A stretch of DNA of 40,161 bases from Acanthamoeba lenticulata (Eukaryota > Discosea > Longamoebia > Acanthamoebidae). The stretch's first letter is position 1. Each line of letters opens with the position of its first letter. The notes under the pieces were generated by a model. That model worked only from the letters and a program-made list of their open reading frames with translations, was not told the DNA's origin and searched no databases. Location: assembly GCA_002179805.1 (NCBI GenBank), contig NAVB01000172.1, positions 1 through 40,161 of the forward strand, read 5' to 3'. Positions 19,143-29,900 of the stretch are shown here, one piece after another. Made by a program: the position numbers and the translations under genes.

Positions 19143-22100
19143 TCACGCGGCGGAAAAGTCCTCCACGGCAGGCGCGTGGCGGTCGCAGAGGAAGGTGGGG
19201 ATGTAGATGGACTCCACGGCCGGCAGTCCCACCTCGGTCAGTCGCCGCACGGCCCGCTGGTCGGCGTTGGCCCCGACCAGCCCGTACCGGTGCTCCTGCG
19301 CGCGCGCGTAAACACATCTCAGCACAACACACGACACACGCGCACGACATGAAAAGACGAGACGAGACGCACCTTGGACTTGCGCATCTTGACGAGGGAG
19401 CGAGTGGAGATGATCTTGCCGCCGCCAGACTCGACGATCCTGGCCATGATGTCCGGCGCCGGCTCGGTGTCGCCCACGAGGTGGACTTCCCACCCCTCGA
19501 ACGCGCGTTTCCCGGTCCTGATGAGGTGTGGCCGCCACATGTCAGTCACTTCCACGCGCGCCGAAGTGGCGCACACCCGGGGGGGGGGAGGGGGTATGTA
19601 CTCGACGAGGTTGAGGCGATGACGGCGCATGCAGCCGGCCCAGATCCGCTTCTGCTGCTCGTCGTCCCACTCTTCGTCGTACCACTCGTGCTTGTCCTCC
19701 TGCACAAACTTTCCCTTTTTGTCCGACTTCTCCCTGTTGTTGTTGATGTGATGATGTGATGATGTGAGCAAGCAGCCACACGAGAGGAAGGGGAGAGGGA
19801 AGCGTACAGGTAGGAGGCCTGCAGGACCCATGCGCCCGACGCACACGCGCACAGCAGCTTCTCCGTGCGCCGCAGCGTCCCCTAAAAAATGTATTAATAC
19901 AAAAATATTTAAAAAATTGTAAAAAGAAAATTTAGGAATTATTATTATTATTTGATTTAATAGGAGGGCGCCGTACGAGGATAAGGTGAGTGGAGACGCC
20001 GGGCTCCCAGACGTCGCTGTAAGAGCCGCCCAGCTTCATGATGATGCGCTTGAGCTTGCTGGCGCGGGCCTTGGAGAAGCACGAGAGGGCAAAGTGATGG
20101 CGCGCGTGGAACTCGTCGTCAGCCGCCGTGGCGGCCATCATGCGCCGCAGGCGCCGCTGGACGAGCTCGAGGTCGCCGCCGCCGTTGTTCTCCTCGTCGT
20201 CGTCGACCTCGACCACGGCCATCGCGTCGTCATCGTCGCCGCGCCGCGGCCGCTTGGACACGCCCATGGTGAAGACCGGCATCGACGAGCGCGGCCGTTC
20301 CTCGTAGTCCGCGCCGCCAGCGTCGGCGTCGTCGACCTCGCGCTTGCGCTTCGACGAGGACGACGAGCCGCGGTCGCTGTCCCGGCTCTGCCGCGTTTGA
20401 AGGCCGCCCCCGGACCGCTTCCGCTGCTCGGCAGAGAACTTGAGGCCGCACGCGTTGCACAACGTGCGCTCGCCGTTGGCACCCTTGCGCCAGCAGGGCG
20501 TCTTGGTGGCTCCGCATTGCATGCATCGCTTGATGCCGCCGCTGCCGCCACCGGAGCCGCCGCTGCCGCGAGCCGCGCCTGTGGCGGCCGATCGCTTGCC
20601 CGACGCTCCTCCGGAGGCCTTTTGCTTGCTGCTGGAGGTCGTTGTCGGCTCGTCGTCGTCATCTTTGAAATCGTCATCGTCGCCATTGTCGGCATTATTC
20701 GGATCGACCTGCATGCGATCATCGTGCTCGTCGTCTTCGTCCGGTTCGTCGCCCCGGGACTTGTCTTTCTCTTTGCTGCTGCTGCCGCTCGTGGGCGCCT
20801 TGCTGGTGGCCTTGCGGGCAACGCCCTTGTCCTCTTTGCTTCCAGCGGCGGCCGGCTTCTTCTTGGCCGCGTCCTTCTTGGTGTCCGCCGCTAGAGGCAT
20901 AATTGAATTAATATTTTGAATAAAAATAAGAAAATCTTTGAGAAAAAAAAGGTGAAAAATGAGGAGGAGCGGATTACTCTTGGTGGAGGTGGAGGACGCG
21001 TTGTCAAAGACGATGGTGTAGGCGGCCGTGTCGAGGCGTTGCCACTGGCGCGCGCACTCGTAGAGCCACTCCTTACTCACTATCGGGACGCCCCACTCTT
21101 GCGCCATCACCACCTTCTCGCTCTTGGCTGCCGCTGCGTCCGTCCTGCACTCATTGAACAGTTGGGTCAACTTTCTTGAATTTAAAAGTTTAAATTATCT
21201 ACTTTTGATGATTAATTGAAAAAAAAATAATAAAAAATAAAGAACGGACCCGACGATGACCAGGATGACGTTGGGCTCGTTGGGCATGCTGCGGTTGTAC
21301 TTGGCGCCCATCCGCGTGATGAGCGCCATGATCTCCTCGCGCTCCCAGCCGCGCGTGTTCGATTGCGAGACCACCTGCACGTATACTTGTGTTGGCGAGA
21401 GCAGAACGCGAGGACGACGAAGAGGAGACGTACGAGGTCGGCCATGCCCGAGATGACACCTTCGGGGAGGGGCCGGAAGAGGGGCGACACGGTGGGCGAG
21501 AACTGCTGGGTGTAGACGTCAGTCCACTGAAGCCACTCGGTCGACACCTCCTGAACCTGTGCCAGCCCATGCGCGGCCATCTTCTTCTTCTGCACTCGCA
21601 GGTGTCCGACAAGGACGGAGGTCAACAGCAGTGACAACATGAAAACGAAGAATGACAAGAATGCATGAACAATGAACGGACCAGCTCATCGATGGCCGGG
21701 CGTGGGTGCGGGTAGAGGAGGTGAGTGATGCCGGCGGTGGCGGCGCGGTCCCACGGAAGGTTCTCAATTTCGGACTCGCCGTCGTCAAGCAGCAGGCCGC
21801 GGTAGGCCGTGCCGCCCATCTCGCGCACGGCGTCTACGGCGTCCTGGTGGCGCCGCTCGGAGAGGTCGACCAGCACGACGCCCAGGCCTGCCAGCAATTC
21901 CCGCTTGGACACGGCCCCCGCTGCCTTCTTCTTCCCGGCGGCAGGGGCAGCGGCAGCGGCCGGTTTGGCCGTCGAGGCTGCGCTGGCGGCAGGCGTCGCA
22001 GGAGCAGCGGCCGTCTTGGCCGGCGAGGCCGTCGCAGTGGCAGCGGCCGGCTTGGCCGGCGAGGCTGCGCTGGCGGCAGGCGCTGCAGCGGCCGGCGTAG

Positions 22101-23711
22101 AGGCCGAGGCTGGAGTCGGGGTCGAGGTTGAGGTGGGTGTACCGCCGCCGCTGCGCTTGAGCTCCATCTCGCGCTTCATCTCTTGAATGACCTCGGACAA
22201 GATGCGCTTGGCTCGTGGGTGGCCCATATGGAATTTGATCCGCAGCTCCCGTGCGCTCACGCGGTGTCCTGTTCAGCCCAGCCCGGCCCATCTCAGAGTC
22301 AGTCAGAGACCACCCGTGACAAGCCGCGTTTGGTGGCAGCGGCCGCTGACAGACAACGCACCGTTCTTGCGGATGTAACTCTTGACGGCCTCCAGGTCGG
22401 CTGGCCGGCCGGGTCCGATCCCCTCTTCGTCGTCCTCACCCTCCTCGTCCTCCTCTTCGTCCTCCTCGGCCTCATCAAGGTCCTCCTTCTCCTTGTAGAC
22501 CTTGCTGACGTCGACACTGCCAGCGCTGCCGCTCAGCGACGGCTTGGCCGACCCTTTCTCCTCCTGCTGCCGCTGCGCCGTGGTGGTGCTGGTGGTAGGC
22601 AACTGCTGGGTGGAGGCCTCGACACTGTAGTCCTCCTCCTTTTCGCGCCGCCGGAATCTATATAGGATACACAAAACAAGGGGTAGCGTATACGCGTTAG
22701 AGAGGCCACGATTAAGCCCAAACTCAGGCGGGAGAGAGTCCACGTACAGCAGCGAGTTGTTGTACCACCGCGGGCTCACCACCTTGATTGCGGGATGTGC
22801 GCGCGCCCATTCGTACTTGGCCTAATAAAAGAGAAGAAAGTTTATATCGTTTTGATCGTTTTTGTAAAGTACAGTTAACGAAAGTTGATAGAAGGCGTAC
22901 GCCAGAGGCTGGGAGGGAGGTGACGAGGTGAGTGCAGCGGCTGTTGAGGCGAACGGAGAAGCGGCCGCCAAAGGCGACGACCCCGGCAAACATGCGGTCG
23001 CGCTCCTTCTCCTCAATCTGCAAAATGTAACAATCCGCGAATGACCACAACTTAAGCAAGATGTTGGTGGTGTGCATGTGATGACGACAAGACGGAGGAG
23101 GACCTGGGCCGAGCAGATGCAGAGGCCAGAAAAGAACTTCTTGGGGTCGGGCGAGTAAAACTCCTCGTCCTCGTGCTCGCCGAACAGCGCCGATCGTTCG
23201 AGCCAGAGAGGCTGCGTCACGCGGTCAATGGTCATCAGAGAAAACGAGAGGGGAAGAGACGAACCGTGACCAGGTGAATGCGGGCCTCACGGGCAGCCGC
23301 CAGGTCGGCAAAGTGGGCCAAGTCTTCTGTGACGGCGTGTGTCGTTTTGCTGGGCTCAAAGTAGTACTGCACGGTACCGCCGTGATCACGTACCAGCTTC
23401 CGGTACTGCAGGTCAAAAGCGGCAGATTGCATCACAATCATGAGTACGACGAACAAGGTAAGATGACGAGCCAGAAAAGGCAAGGGTACCTCTTCCATCT
23501 TCGTCAGGCTGATGGCGGGGTTGATGAACACTTTGCATTCCTTGAGCACGTTGCTGGCGGGTGTCGAATCCCGTGCCTTGAGTGTTGTTTTAGAAGGGGG
23601 CGCGGAGGCTTTGGGCCCCACTCGAGTTGATGGGGAAGACTCCTCGGCCTTCTTGCCCGCTGTACCGTCCCGACTTCTAGACAATTTGCGATTTCCCGTT
23701 GCCTCCTCCAT
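19143..23711 (-). CDS. PTIP-like protein: six BRCT-type repeats, HTH-like segment and GATA-type zinc finger
   Basis: Fifteen exons give 1136 residues: 23711-23490, 23405-23265, 23211-23104, 23017-22901, 22821-22748, 22657-22362, 22268-21682, 21589-21434, 21374-21250, 21144-20978, 20890-19977, 19881-19808, 19733-19602, 19517-19373, 19295-19143. BRCT-like units lie at about 57-145 and 146-222 (with RCTHLV and the motif Trp in VVSPRWYNNSLL), then 441-550, 560-655, 928-1030 and 1035-1125. Their 2+2+2 arrangement resembles PTIP/Rtt107-type scaffolds, which read phosphorylated damage-response proteins on chromatin. An acidic stretch (~260-300) precedes an HTH-like segment (~303-357). An Ala/Pro/Thr-rich linker (~365-440) follows. 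Between repeats 4 and 5 lies a zinc finger with Cys 787, 790, 809 and 812 (C-X2-C-X18-C-X2-C, containing TPCWRKG and LCNACG), flanked by acidic and basic low-complexity sequence and an SKRKRE-type nuclear signal. A nuclear, DNA-bound scaffold is inferred. Confidence 0.85.
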
Positions 23712-23884
23712 CTATGTATCAGCCTCGTTGCACTGCCTCTCTTCTTTGCCACCTCCTTCCAGTAAGGAGGCTGCTTAGAATCCAGATGAGGTCGATGCCA
23801 GGGCTGATCCTTCAATTGGTGCTGATCTTGAAAGGAAGGCAATTCAAGAAAATATATTTATAATAAAAAACGTGGTCGGTTTTT

Positions 23885-25208
23885 TCATGGCTTTTGTGCT
23901 GGGCCACAAGCGCCAAGGGACAAGCGTGTGGCTTGCTCAATCGTGTAGTCGCCCACGTGCGTTCGGTAGATGTCGTACGCCACAGCACCCACAGAGCCCA
24001 GCGTCTTTCCCATCTCGTGCGCGAGTGTTCTGCTCACCCGAGCACAGAGCCGGTTAGAACATGAGCCAGTTCAACGCGTAGCAGGAGGGTGTACCGGATG
24101 TAGGTTCCCGATGTGACCTCAGCGCGCATCTGATAGATCGTCACCTCCTTGTCCTCCTTGTAGTGGAGCGAAAAGTAATGGTCATCCCAGCTCTGAAGGA
24201 TCTGCGGCTGCCGAAAGTCGCCCGCCACCCGCCCGATCTTCTCATGGATCTCTTCTCTACAAAACTGTTCCCGTCAGTCAAAACTAGCGACGATAGAGAG
24301 GATGACGTGACGAACCGAAGCTGCGCGCAGGTCATAGTGAATGACGACAGGAGTTCCAGGCGTCGAATCTCTACTTCCACGCGCGGGATGAGCGGTGTGA
24401 TCTCCCGCATCTTCGCAGGGCCCTGCACGCACAGGCACATTGGATTTTTCAGCCTTCGAGGCCCCACTCTCGACCGACGAGGGCGGAGAGACCTGGCGGG
24501 CCCAGTAGAACAGGGGCTTGCCCTTGACTCGGCCCGACGAGAAGGGAGGGTAGGCCTGCCACCACGACGCCTGAGGTGAGTTGTGTGCATGAAACCAAGA
24601 AGAAGCTAGATGCACGGGACGAGGCACCTGACTACGCTTGCCGACAAAGCGGGGCAGGAGGGCGCGCACTGTAGCCTCGTCCACTGTACACCTGCTGCCG
24701 CCATCATGATCGACCTCGTCTTCTTGCTTTCGCCGCTTTCGCGTGGGTTCTTCCTCTTCTTCCTCTCCCGTACCGGTCGGCTCTGTTGCTGAGACCTGGG
24801 AAGTCTGCTCTTGAGGGTTCTCAGTGGACTCCACGGTAGTGGAGGCCTTTGGTTGGACGAGACCCATCACGTCGTAGGTATCAGTCTCCACCCCAAACAG
24901 GACCTGCACTTCACAGCAGATCTTGAGTGGTTTGCATGATTGAGCACCAATTGAGAATCTGCCAGTACCTGAAAGTCGTAGACCTTGGATTTAGTCTCAA
25001 TTTCCTTCTGGAGGGTGAGGGGCGCGCCGTGGGGACCCGCCAAGCACACTAGCAGCCCACGTGCCAGCGGGTCCAGACGGCCAGCGTATCCCAGCTTCAC
25101 GGTGGCCTCTGGAAACTCAAGCGGCTGGTCACGGCGCAGCTGTGCGAGGGCTGCCAACGGCGTCATCCCCAGAGGTTTGTCCACCAGGACGACTCGCACT
25201 CCCTCCAT
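23885..25208 (-). CDS. tRNA pseudouridine synthase, TruB/Pus4 family
   Basis: The family converts U55 in the T-loop of tRNAs to pseudouridine. Six exons give 335 residues: 25208-24969, 24903-24628, 24570-24493, 24422-24316, 24256-24095, 24029-23885. Motif I is DKPLGMTPL. Motif II is GYAGRLDPLARGLL, whose Asp (about residue 46) is the catalytic nucleophile in the family; Arg stands in place of the usual Thr before it. Motif III is SKVYDFQVLFGVETDTYD. The C-terminal SGTYIRTLAHEMG is also typical. An acidic and basic insert (a run of six Glu, then RKRRK) at about residues 115-150 could hold a nuclear signal. The start is the ATG that begins the conserved beta strand; an in-frame upstream extension is possible. 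Only 173 nt separate its stop from the BRCT gene start. Confidence 0.9.
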
Positions 25209-25431
25209 CTTGGTTTTTTGATATTTAATTCTTTTTCTTTGCCAGGGCTCAGAAAAGCTTGTTTGAATAAAAGAGCAATTCATACATTTAAGAGATTTAA
25301 CAGCCGCAATAGCAGCTCAAAAACGAGCAAAAAAGCCAAGGATAGAGGAGAAAGAGCCCTTATCACAGAGAGGGAGGGGCGATAGCGCCCTCACAAGGCC
25401 GCCCTCGGCAGAGGTCGAGCTTCTCTCGGAT

Positions 25432-26285
25432 TTAGAAGAGGAGGGAGAGGAAAGAGGTGAGGCGGGTGGCGCTCGAGCTGGGGTTCTCGACGCTCCAGAG
25501 GGTCTCGAAGGTGAGCGAGTTGGAGGCGTAGAACTGCATGGTCACATCAACGCCCGAGTCGGTGTTGCTGGACTTGACAGTGACGGGCGACGAGTCGTAG
25601 GGGGCCGGGATGGAGGCGGTGGAGGCGAAGGTCCACGAGGCACCGTTGTAGAGGAAGAGCTCGTTGCCGCTCATGGAACCACCAGCGCTGGGGGTCTCGA
25701 TGGTGGAGCGCACGTTGAGGGTGTTGTCGTAGCTCTCGAACGGGTAGTCGAGGATGGTGTAGGTGATGGCGAGCATGCCAGTGTCGACGGGGTACTTCTT
25801 GGCGCCGAGCTTGATGGTGCCCTCGTCCTGGAAGAGCGACACCTTAATCGAGAAGCTGAGCACGCTGGTGGCGTTGGCCGAGGCGCCGTCCATGGCAACA
25901 TCAGCGAACATGGTGGCGGCGGTAGTCCTGACGCCCTGGTAGGAGTCGCCGACGGCCTCGTTGGCCACGTAGGTCTCGCGGATCAGAGTCGACAAGCTGC
26001 TGACGGCGGCTGTGGAGACATGTCGGATGAGTAAACACGATAAGCAAACAGAGGAATAAACTGAATAGATCACGTACTGCTGCCAGCAAACTCGGTAAGC
26101 AGGCGAGTCTGGAGGTTGAAGGTCCTGGTGATGTTGCCGCTGACTTCGGTAATGGCCAGCGCACCACCAGCTGGGGTGAGCGTGGCGGTCAGTCTGCCGT
26201 TGGTGAGGATGACTTGGCCGGCGGTCGCGTGGAAGAGAGCCACGAGGAACAAGAGTCCGAGAGCGATGATGCTAGTGCACTTCAT
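25432..26285 (-). CDS. small secreted protein of unknown function
   Basis: Two exons, 26285-26078 and 26009-25432, encode 261 residues with a clean GTACG...CAG intron. Residues 1-23 form a typical signal peptide: a short basic start, then a Leu/Ala-rich core ending HATAG. The mature part is Ser/Thr-rich with regular beta-strand-like alternation, N-glycosylation sequons (NIT, NAT) and few charged residues. It ends in a short hydrophobic tail (LTSFLSLLF). I do not recognise a domain. The tail is shorter than most GPI-anchor signals, so plain secretion is more likely. The promoter side carries two inverted CCAAT boxes and a TATA-like GATAAAA. Confidence 0.7.
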
Positions 26286-26962
26286 GCTGGAGTTGTAGGA
26301 GATGTTGGAGATAGAAAAGCTAAGGATCGGAAAAGAATGTGTCTTGCTGACTAGTCTAGTCGCTGATTTACCGATTGCTTGATTCTTTTTCGCAGTTTCG
26401 ATGAAGGCTGGTCTTGTGCGCTGGGCAGTTGCTTTGCGTTTGGTTGATGATTGCAAGGTGGCCACCCCTGGGTTTTATCAGCGCCAGCGATTGGTCGACA
26501 TTAAATTTCTATTGGCCAAATTTGTACCCAGTTTTGCCTGTGTGGCCTGTTCTGGTTCGATTTCCGCCAATTTTCGCGCTGTGCAGAGCATCCTAACGGC
26601 CAGAGGGAGGTCTTCGAGTGCTCGCTTTCTGTTGGTTTTCCTCCATCACGCTGATCGCATACGTTCGGTCCGACACATCACCGGCAAGTTACTCGAAGCG
26701 CCCCGAAGCTCCAGCGAAAGCAGCCCTTTCGCAGCCCTCATCATCGGAGTTGGCTTTTGGCGCATTCTGCACTAACGGCTCCCACGACCGCCACCTCACT
26801 GGGTTGAGGACTTTGGGCCAGATCTGGTGTAGGTATGGAGACGTCAACAACGTATATTTGATTGTTGGCAACGCTACTACGTGTACAGGCACAAGGAGGT
26901 ACGGGAAGAAGAAGACAGGACGAGGCACGTCCAGGCCGAGCGCGTGTGTGCCGGTTTCAGAC
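26286..26962. other. intergenic region upstream of the secreted-protein gene and downstream of the PI3-kinase
   Basis: This 677-nt stretch should hold the promoter of the minus-strand secreted protein and the 3' UTR of the PI3-kinase. A 124-codon plus-strand open frame at 26401-26775 starts with ATG but shows no family features. No RNA gene was seen. Confidence 0.45.
26473..26515 (-). promoter_or_regulatory. candidate promoter elements: GATAAAA and two CCAAT boxes
   Basis: On the minus strand there are CCAAT boxes at 26515-26511 and 26494-26490, followed by GATAAAA at 26479-26473. They stand in promoter order, about 190-230 nt upstream of the ATG at 26285 of the secreted-protein gene. Confidence 0.4.
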
Positions 26963-29900
26963 TCAGTCGCGGTGGGCCAGGATGTGGACGGCAAAATTGA
27001 TTTGGGTGGTCTTGGTGTCGAGGCTCTTGTAGATGAGGCTCGTGAAGCTCTTGGCCGCCTCCTCCTCGGTCATTTCCGGGGCCAGGGCCTTGGTCAAGTG
27101 GTTCATGTCGCTCCTCGACGACAGCTGCGGGATGCCGCTCGAGATCATCTGCGCAGTTCCGCACAAGTGTCGGTCTAACAACAACAACAACAACTCAAGG
27201 CTGCTGTACGAGACGATGACGACGACGCACCATGGCAAAGAGGTTGGTGAAGACGTTGGCGTGGTTGCGGACCACGTTGTAGGCCCGGCAGCAGAGGCGG
27301 ATGAATCGCTGGAACTGCTGGCTCTCGCGACCGCCCATGATGTACACCATCTCGGGTGTGAGCACGAAGGGCGCCTTGTCCCGCACGATGGGCCCGAACT
27401 TGAGCACGTTTCCTAGAAAGTGCGCAAAGTCGATGTGGAACATGTGGCCTGTCTTGGTCACCATGATGTTGTCGTTGTGTCTGGTCACAGCCAAGTGAAC
27501 GGCAAGTTAGGCCAAGCTTGAAGCGATCGTGGAGAAGGGTTGCTTGCACGCACCGGTCGCCGATGCCGATAATGTAGCAGGCCACACAGTAGCCCGCGCA
27601 CGAGTAGATGAAGTTCTCGACGGCCATCCCGTACTTGGTCTCTGTGTGGTGGACGACATGAGCCCAGAGAAGAAGGAGGGGAGTCCAACTGGAACGAATG
27701 GCAAAGAATGTGAAGCGCGCACCGTCAGGGTTCTGCTGGCGAAGCCAGTTGGAGATGGTCTGCGGGTTGAAGACGGCGGTGGCGCCGCCCGCCTCCTTGG
27801 CGATTTCGGCGACGGTGGTCGAGTTGAGGACGGCCTCGATGATGCCCTCCTTCTCGCCCGTGGCCATGACGCCGTAGGTGGTGAGCCGGAGGTCGAGGCC
27901 CTCCTCTTTCCACAGCTTGTCCATGACCCGGATGAGCTGGAGTGTGAGCGCGTCCTGGCGGAGGTCGTCGCCGGCCTTGTAGATGATGGTGATCGGGTCG
28001 CCCAGCTCCTCCTTGTTCTCGAACACCAGCCGCAAGGGCACCTGTCAGCACCAACCACCACCCGTCAGCCCCGCTACTCAATGCACATGCCTCGAATTCC
28101 GCAAACACGACCAACAAAACAACGAGAGTGCGCTAGGAATGTGAAAAATGGATGTCGTACCGTGAACGAGTCGAGGGCTTTGCATTTGTCCACGACAAAG
28201 CCCTTCACGTGCATGCTGTTCAGGCCAGGAGAACGTCAAATCAGAGCTATAGAAAACGAGCAAAACCTTGTTGATAAAACGCGTACCGAGGCTCTAGCGG
28301 GAGGGTGATGCCGTCCTTGGGGAAGGGGAAATGGGCGAGCTTGTATTTGAGGAAGGCGTCGCGCTTGCTCTTGGGGATCTTCTTGAGCGCCTGCGAGAGG
28401 GCCAGCAGCTCTTCCATCACAAAGACCTGCTTCATGATCTCCTCCCGGTGCTGCGAGCTGATGCCCTGCAGGTAGGCCTCGGCCAGCAGCCCGTAGCGGA
28501 TGGCCATCGCCTCGCCGCCACCGCCCCGGACCTCGCGCTCCTCGCCACCACCGCCTACGACATGACACAACACCACCGTCCGAGTGAGAGCCCGGCCTGG
28601 GCCAGCCCGGCGCGAGCAGCGGCTGTGCGCGACGTACCAGCGGGCGCCGAGCCGACGCTGTTGGCGTCCCACTTGCTGCTGGACTTGCCGTTGCGCTCGA
28701 CCTGGCAGGCTACCTTGATCTCCCAGAACAGGCGCTGCCCCACGATCAAGCGGGAACGCATGCCTGATGTCGACATCGCGCATATACCATGAGTCCAACT
28801 GCCACCAAGGACAACGACGACAACGACGATGACGTACCGCGAGAGAGCAGGAACTGCGAGAGGGCCGAATGGTGGTAGATGTCGTATTTGAGGGCCTGGA
28901 CGAGCTGAGGCACGTACACGGCCAGCTCCTCATCCGACAGATTCTGCAGGCACCGACAAGCGAACGCGCGGACTTGCTCGTCGGGGAAGCGTGCGTCAAG
29001 CAGCTCCAGCGCGTCCATCGGACCCAATTCGGTCCAGTCCTCCAGCAGGCTGTGTGTGGTGCGTGGGCCGCGCATACGTCAGCAGCCACCTTAACCGCCC
29101 AAGGGCGGGGCTTGGAGCGTACTCGTAGAGCTGGGCCACGGCGGCGCGGTCGAGCCAGTCGATGGAGAGCAGGAGCTTGGCCAGCGCGCGCGGGTGCTCG
29201 CGGATGCAGACGTCCCGGTGCTTCCACATCATCCGCTTCTCCTCCTGGCTCAGCTCGTAGAAGATGTCTGGGCCCATCACCACCGCCAAGAGGAGGTCAG
29301 CCCACCTGGGACGACCAGGTCCTGAAGGACGTCAGTGGACTATGTACCCTGGTTGATGATCTGCTTGAGCATCTGGAGCTCGTGGTCGAGGAAGTCCTCC
29401 TCGTCGACCGACGATGTGCGGGACGGCGTCGAGCCGCCGGCACCCGATCCCAGGCACAGACCGAGCTCGTCCGCCGCGCCGCCCTCCGCCATCACCGACG
29501 ACAACATCATGCTGGGTCCGACCATGGTCTCGGCGCGCGCACGCGAGCGCGGGTCGGCCGGCGACGAGCCGGCGCCGGGCGTGATGAAGCTCCCGCAAAA
29601 GGCCGCAGACGACGGTGACACCGGCGACAGCGCGAGCAGCCGCTGCATCGCCACGGCGCGCTCCGATGGCGGCTTGATCGTCGTCGGTTCCTCCGCGGGG
29701 GAGGCCGGCGTCGGCTGGCCGTCGCGGGGCGAGACGGCCGGCACCGGCAGCACCAGCGCGCGGGGCGAGGCGGCCGGAGCGGTCGACGGGGCCAGCGACG
29801 GGGCCAAGGCCGGCAGCTCGGCATAGGGCCGAGTGTAGGCAATGGGAACGGAGAGGGGCGTGGTGATTGACGAGGCCTTGATCCGCACCACGTTGTCGAG

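Noticed and set aside
19986..20894. 302-residue open frame on the plus strand
   Set aside because: It is exactly antisense to the long BRCT/GATA exon. Its content is the low-complexity complement of that exon, with no conserved motif.
26401..26775. 124-codon ATG-initiated plus-strand frame as a possible gene
   Set aside because: It overlaps the CCAAT/TATA-like promoter of the divergent secreted-protein gene and shows no recognisable domain or codon bias like the neighbours.
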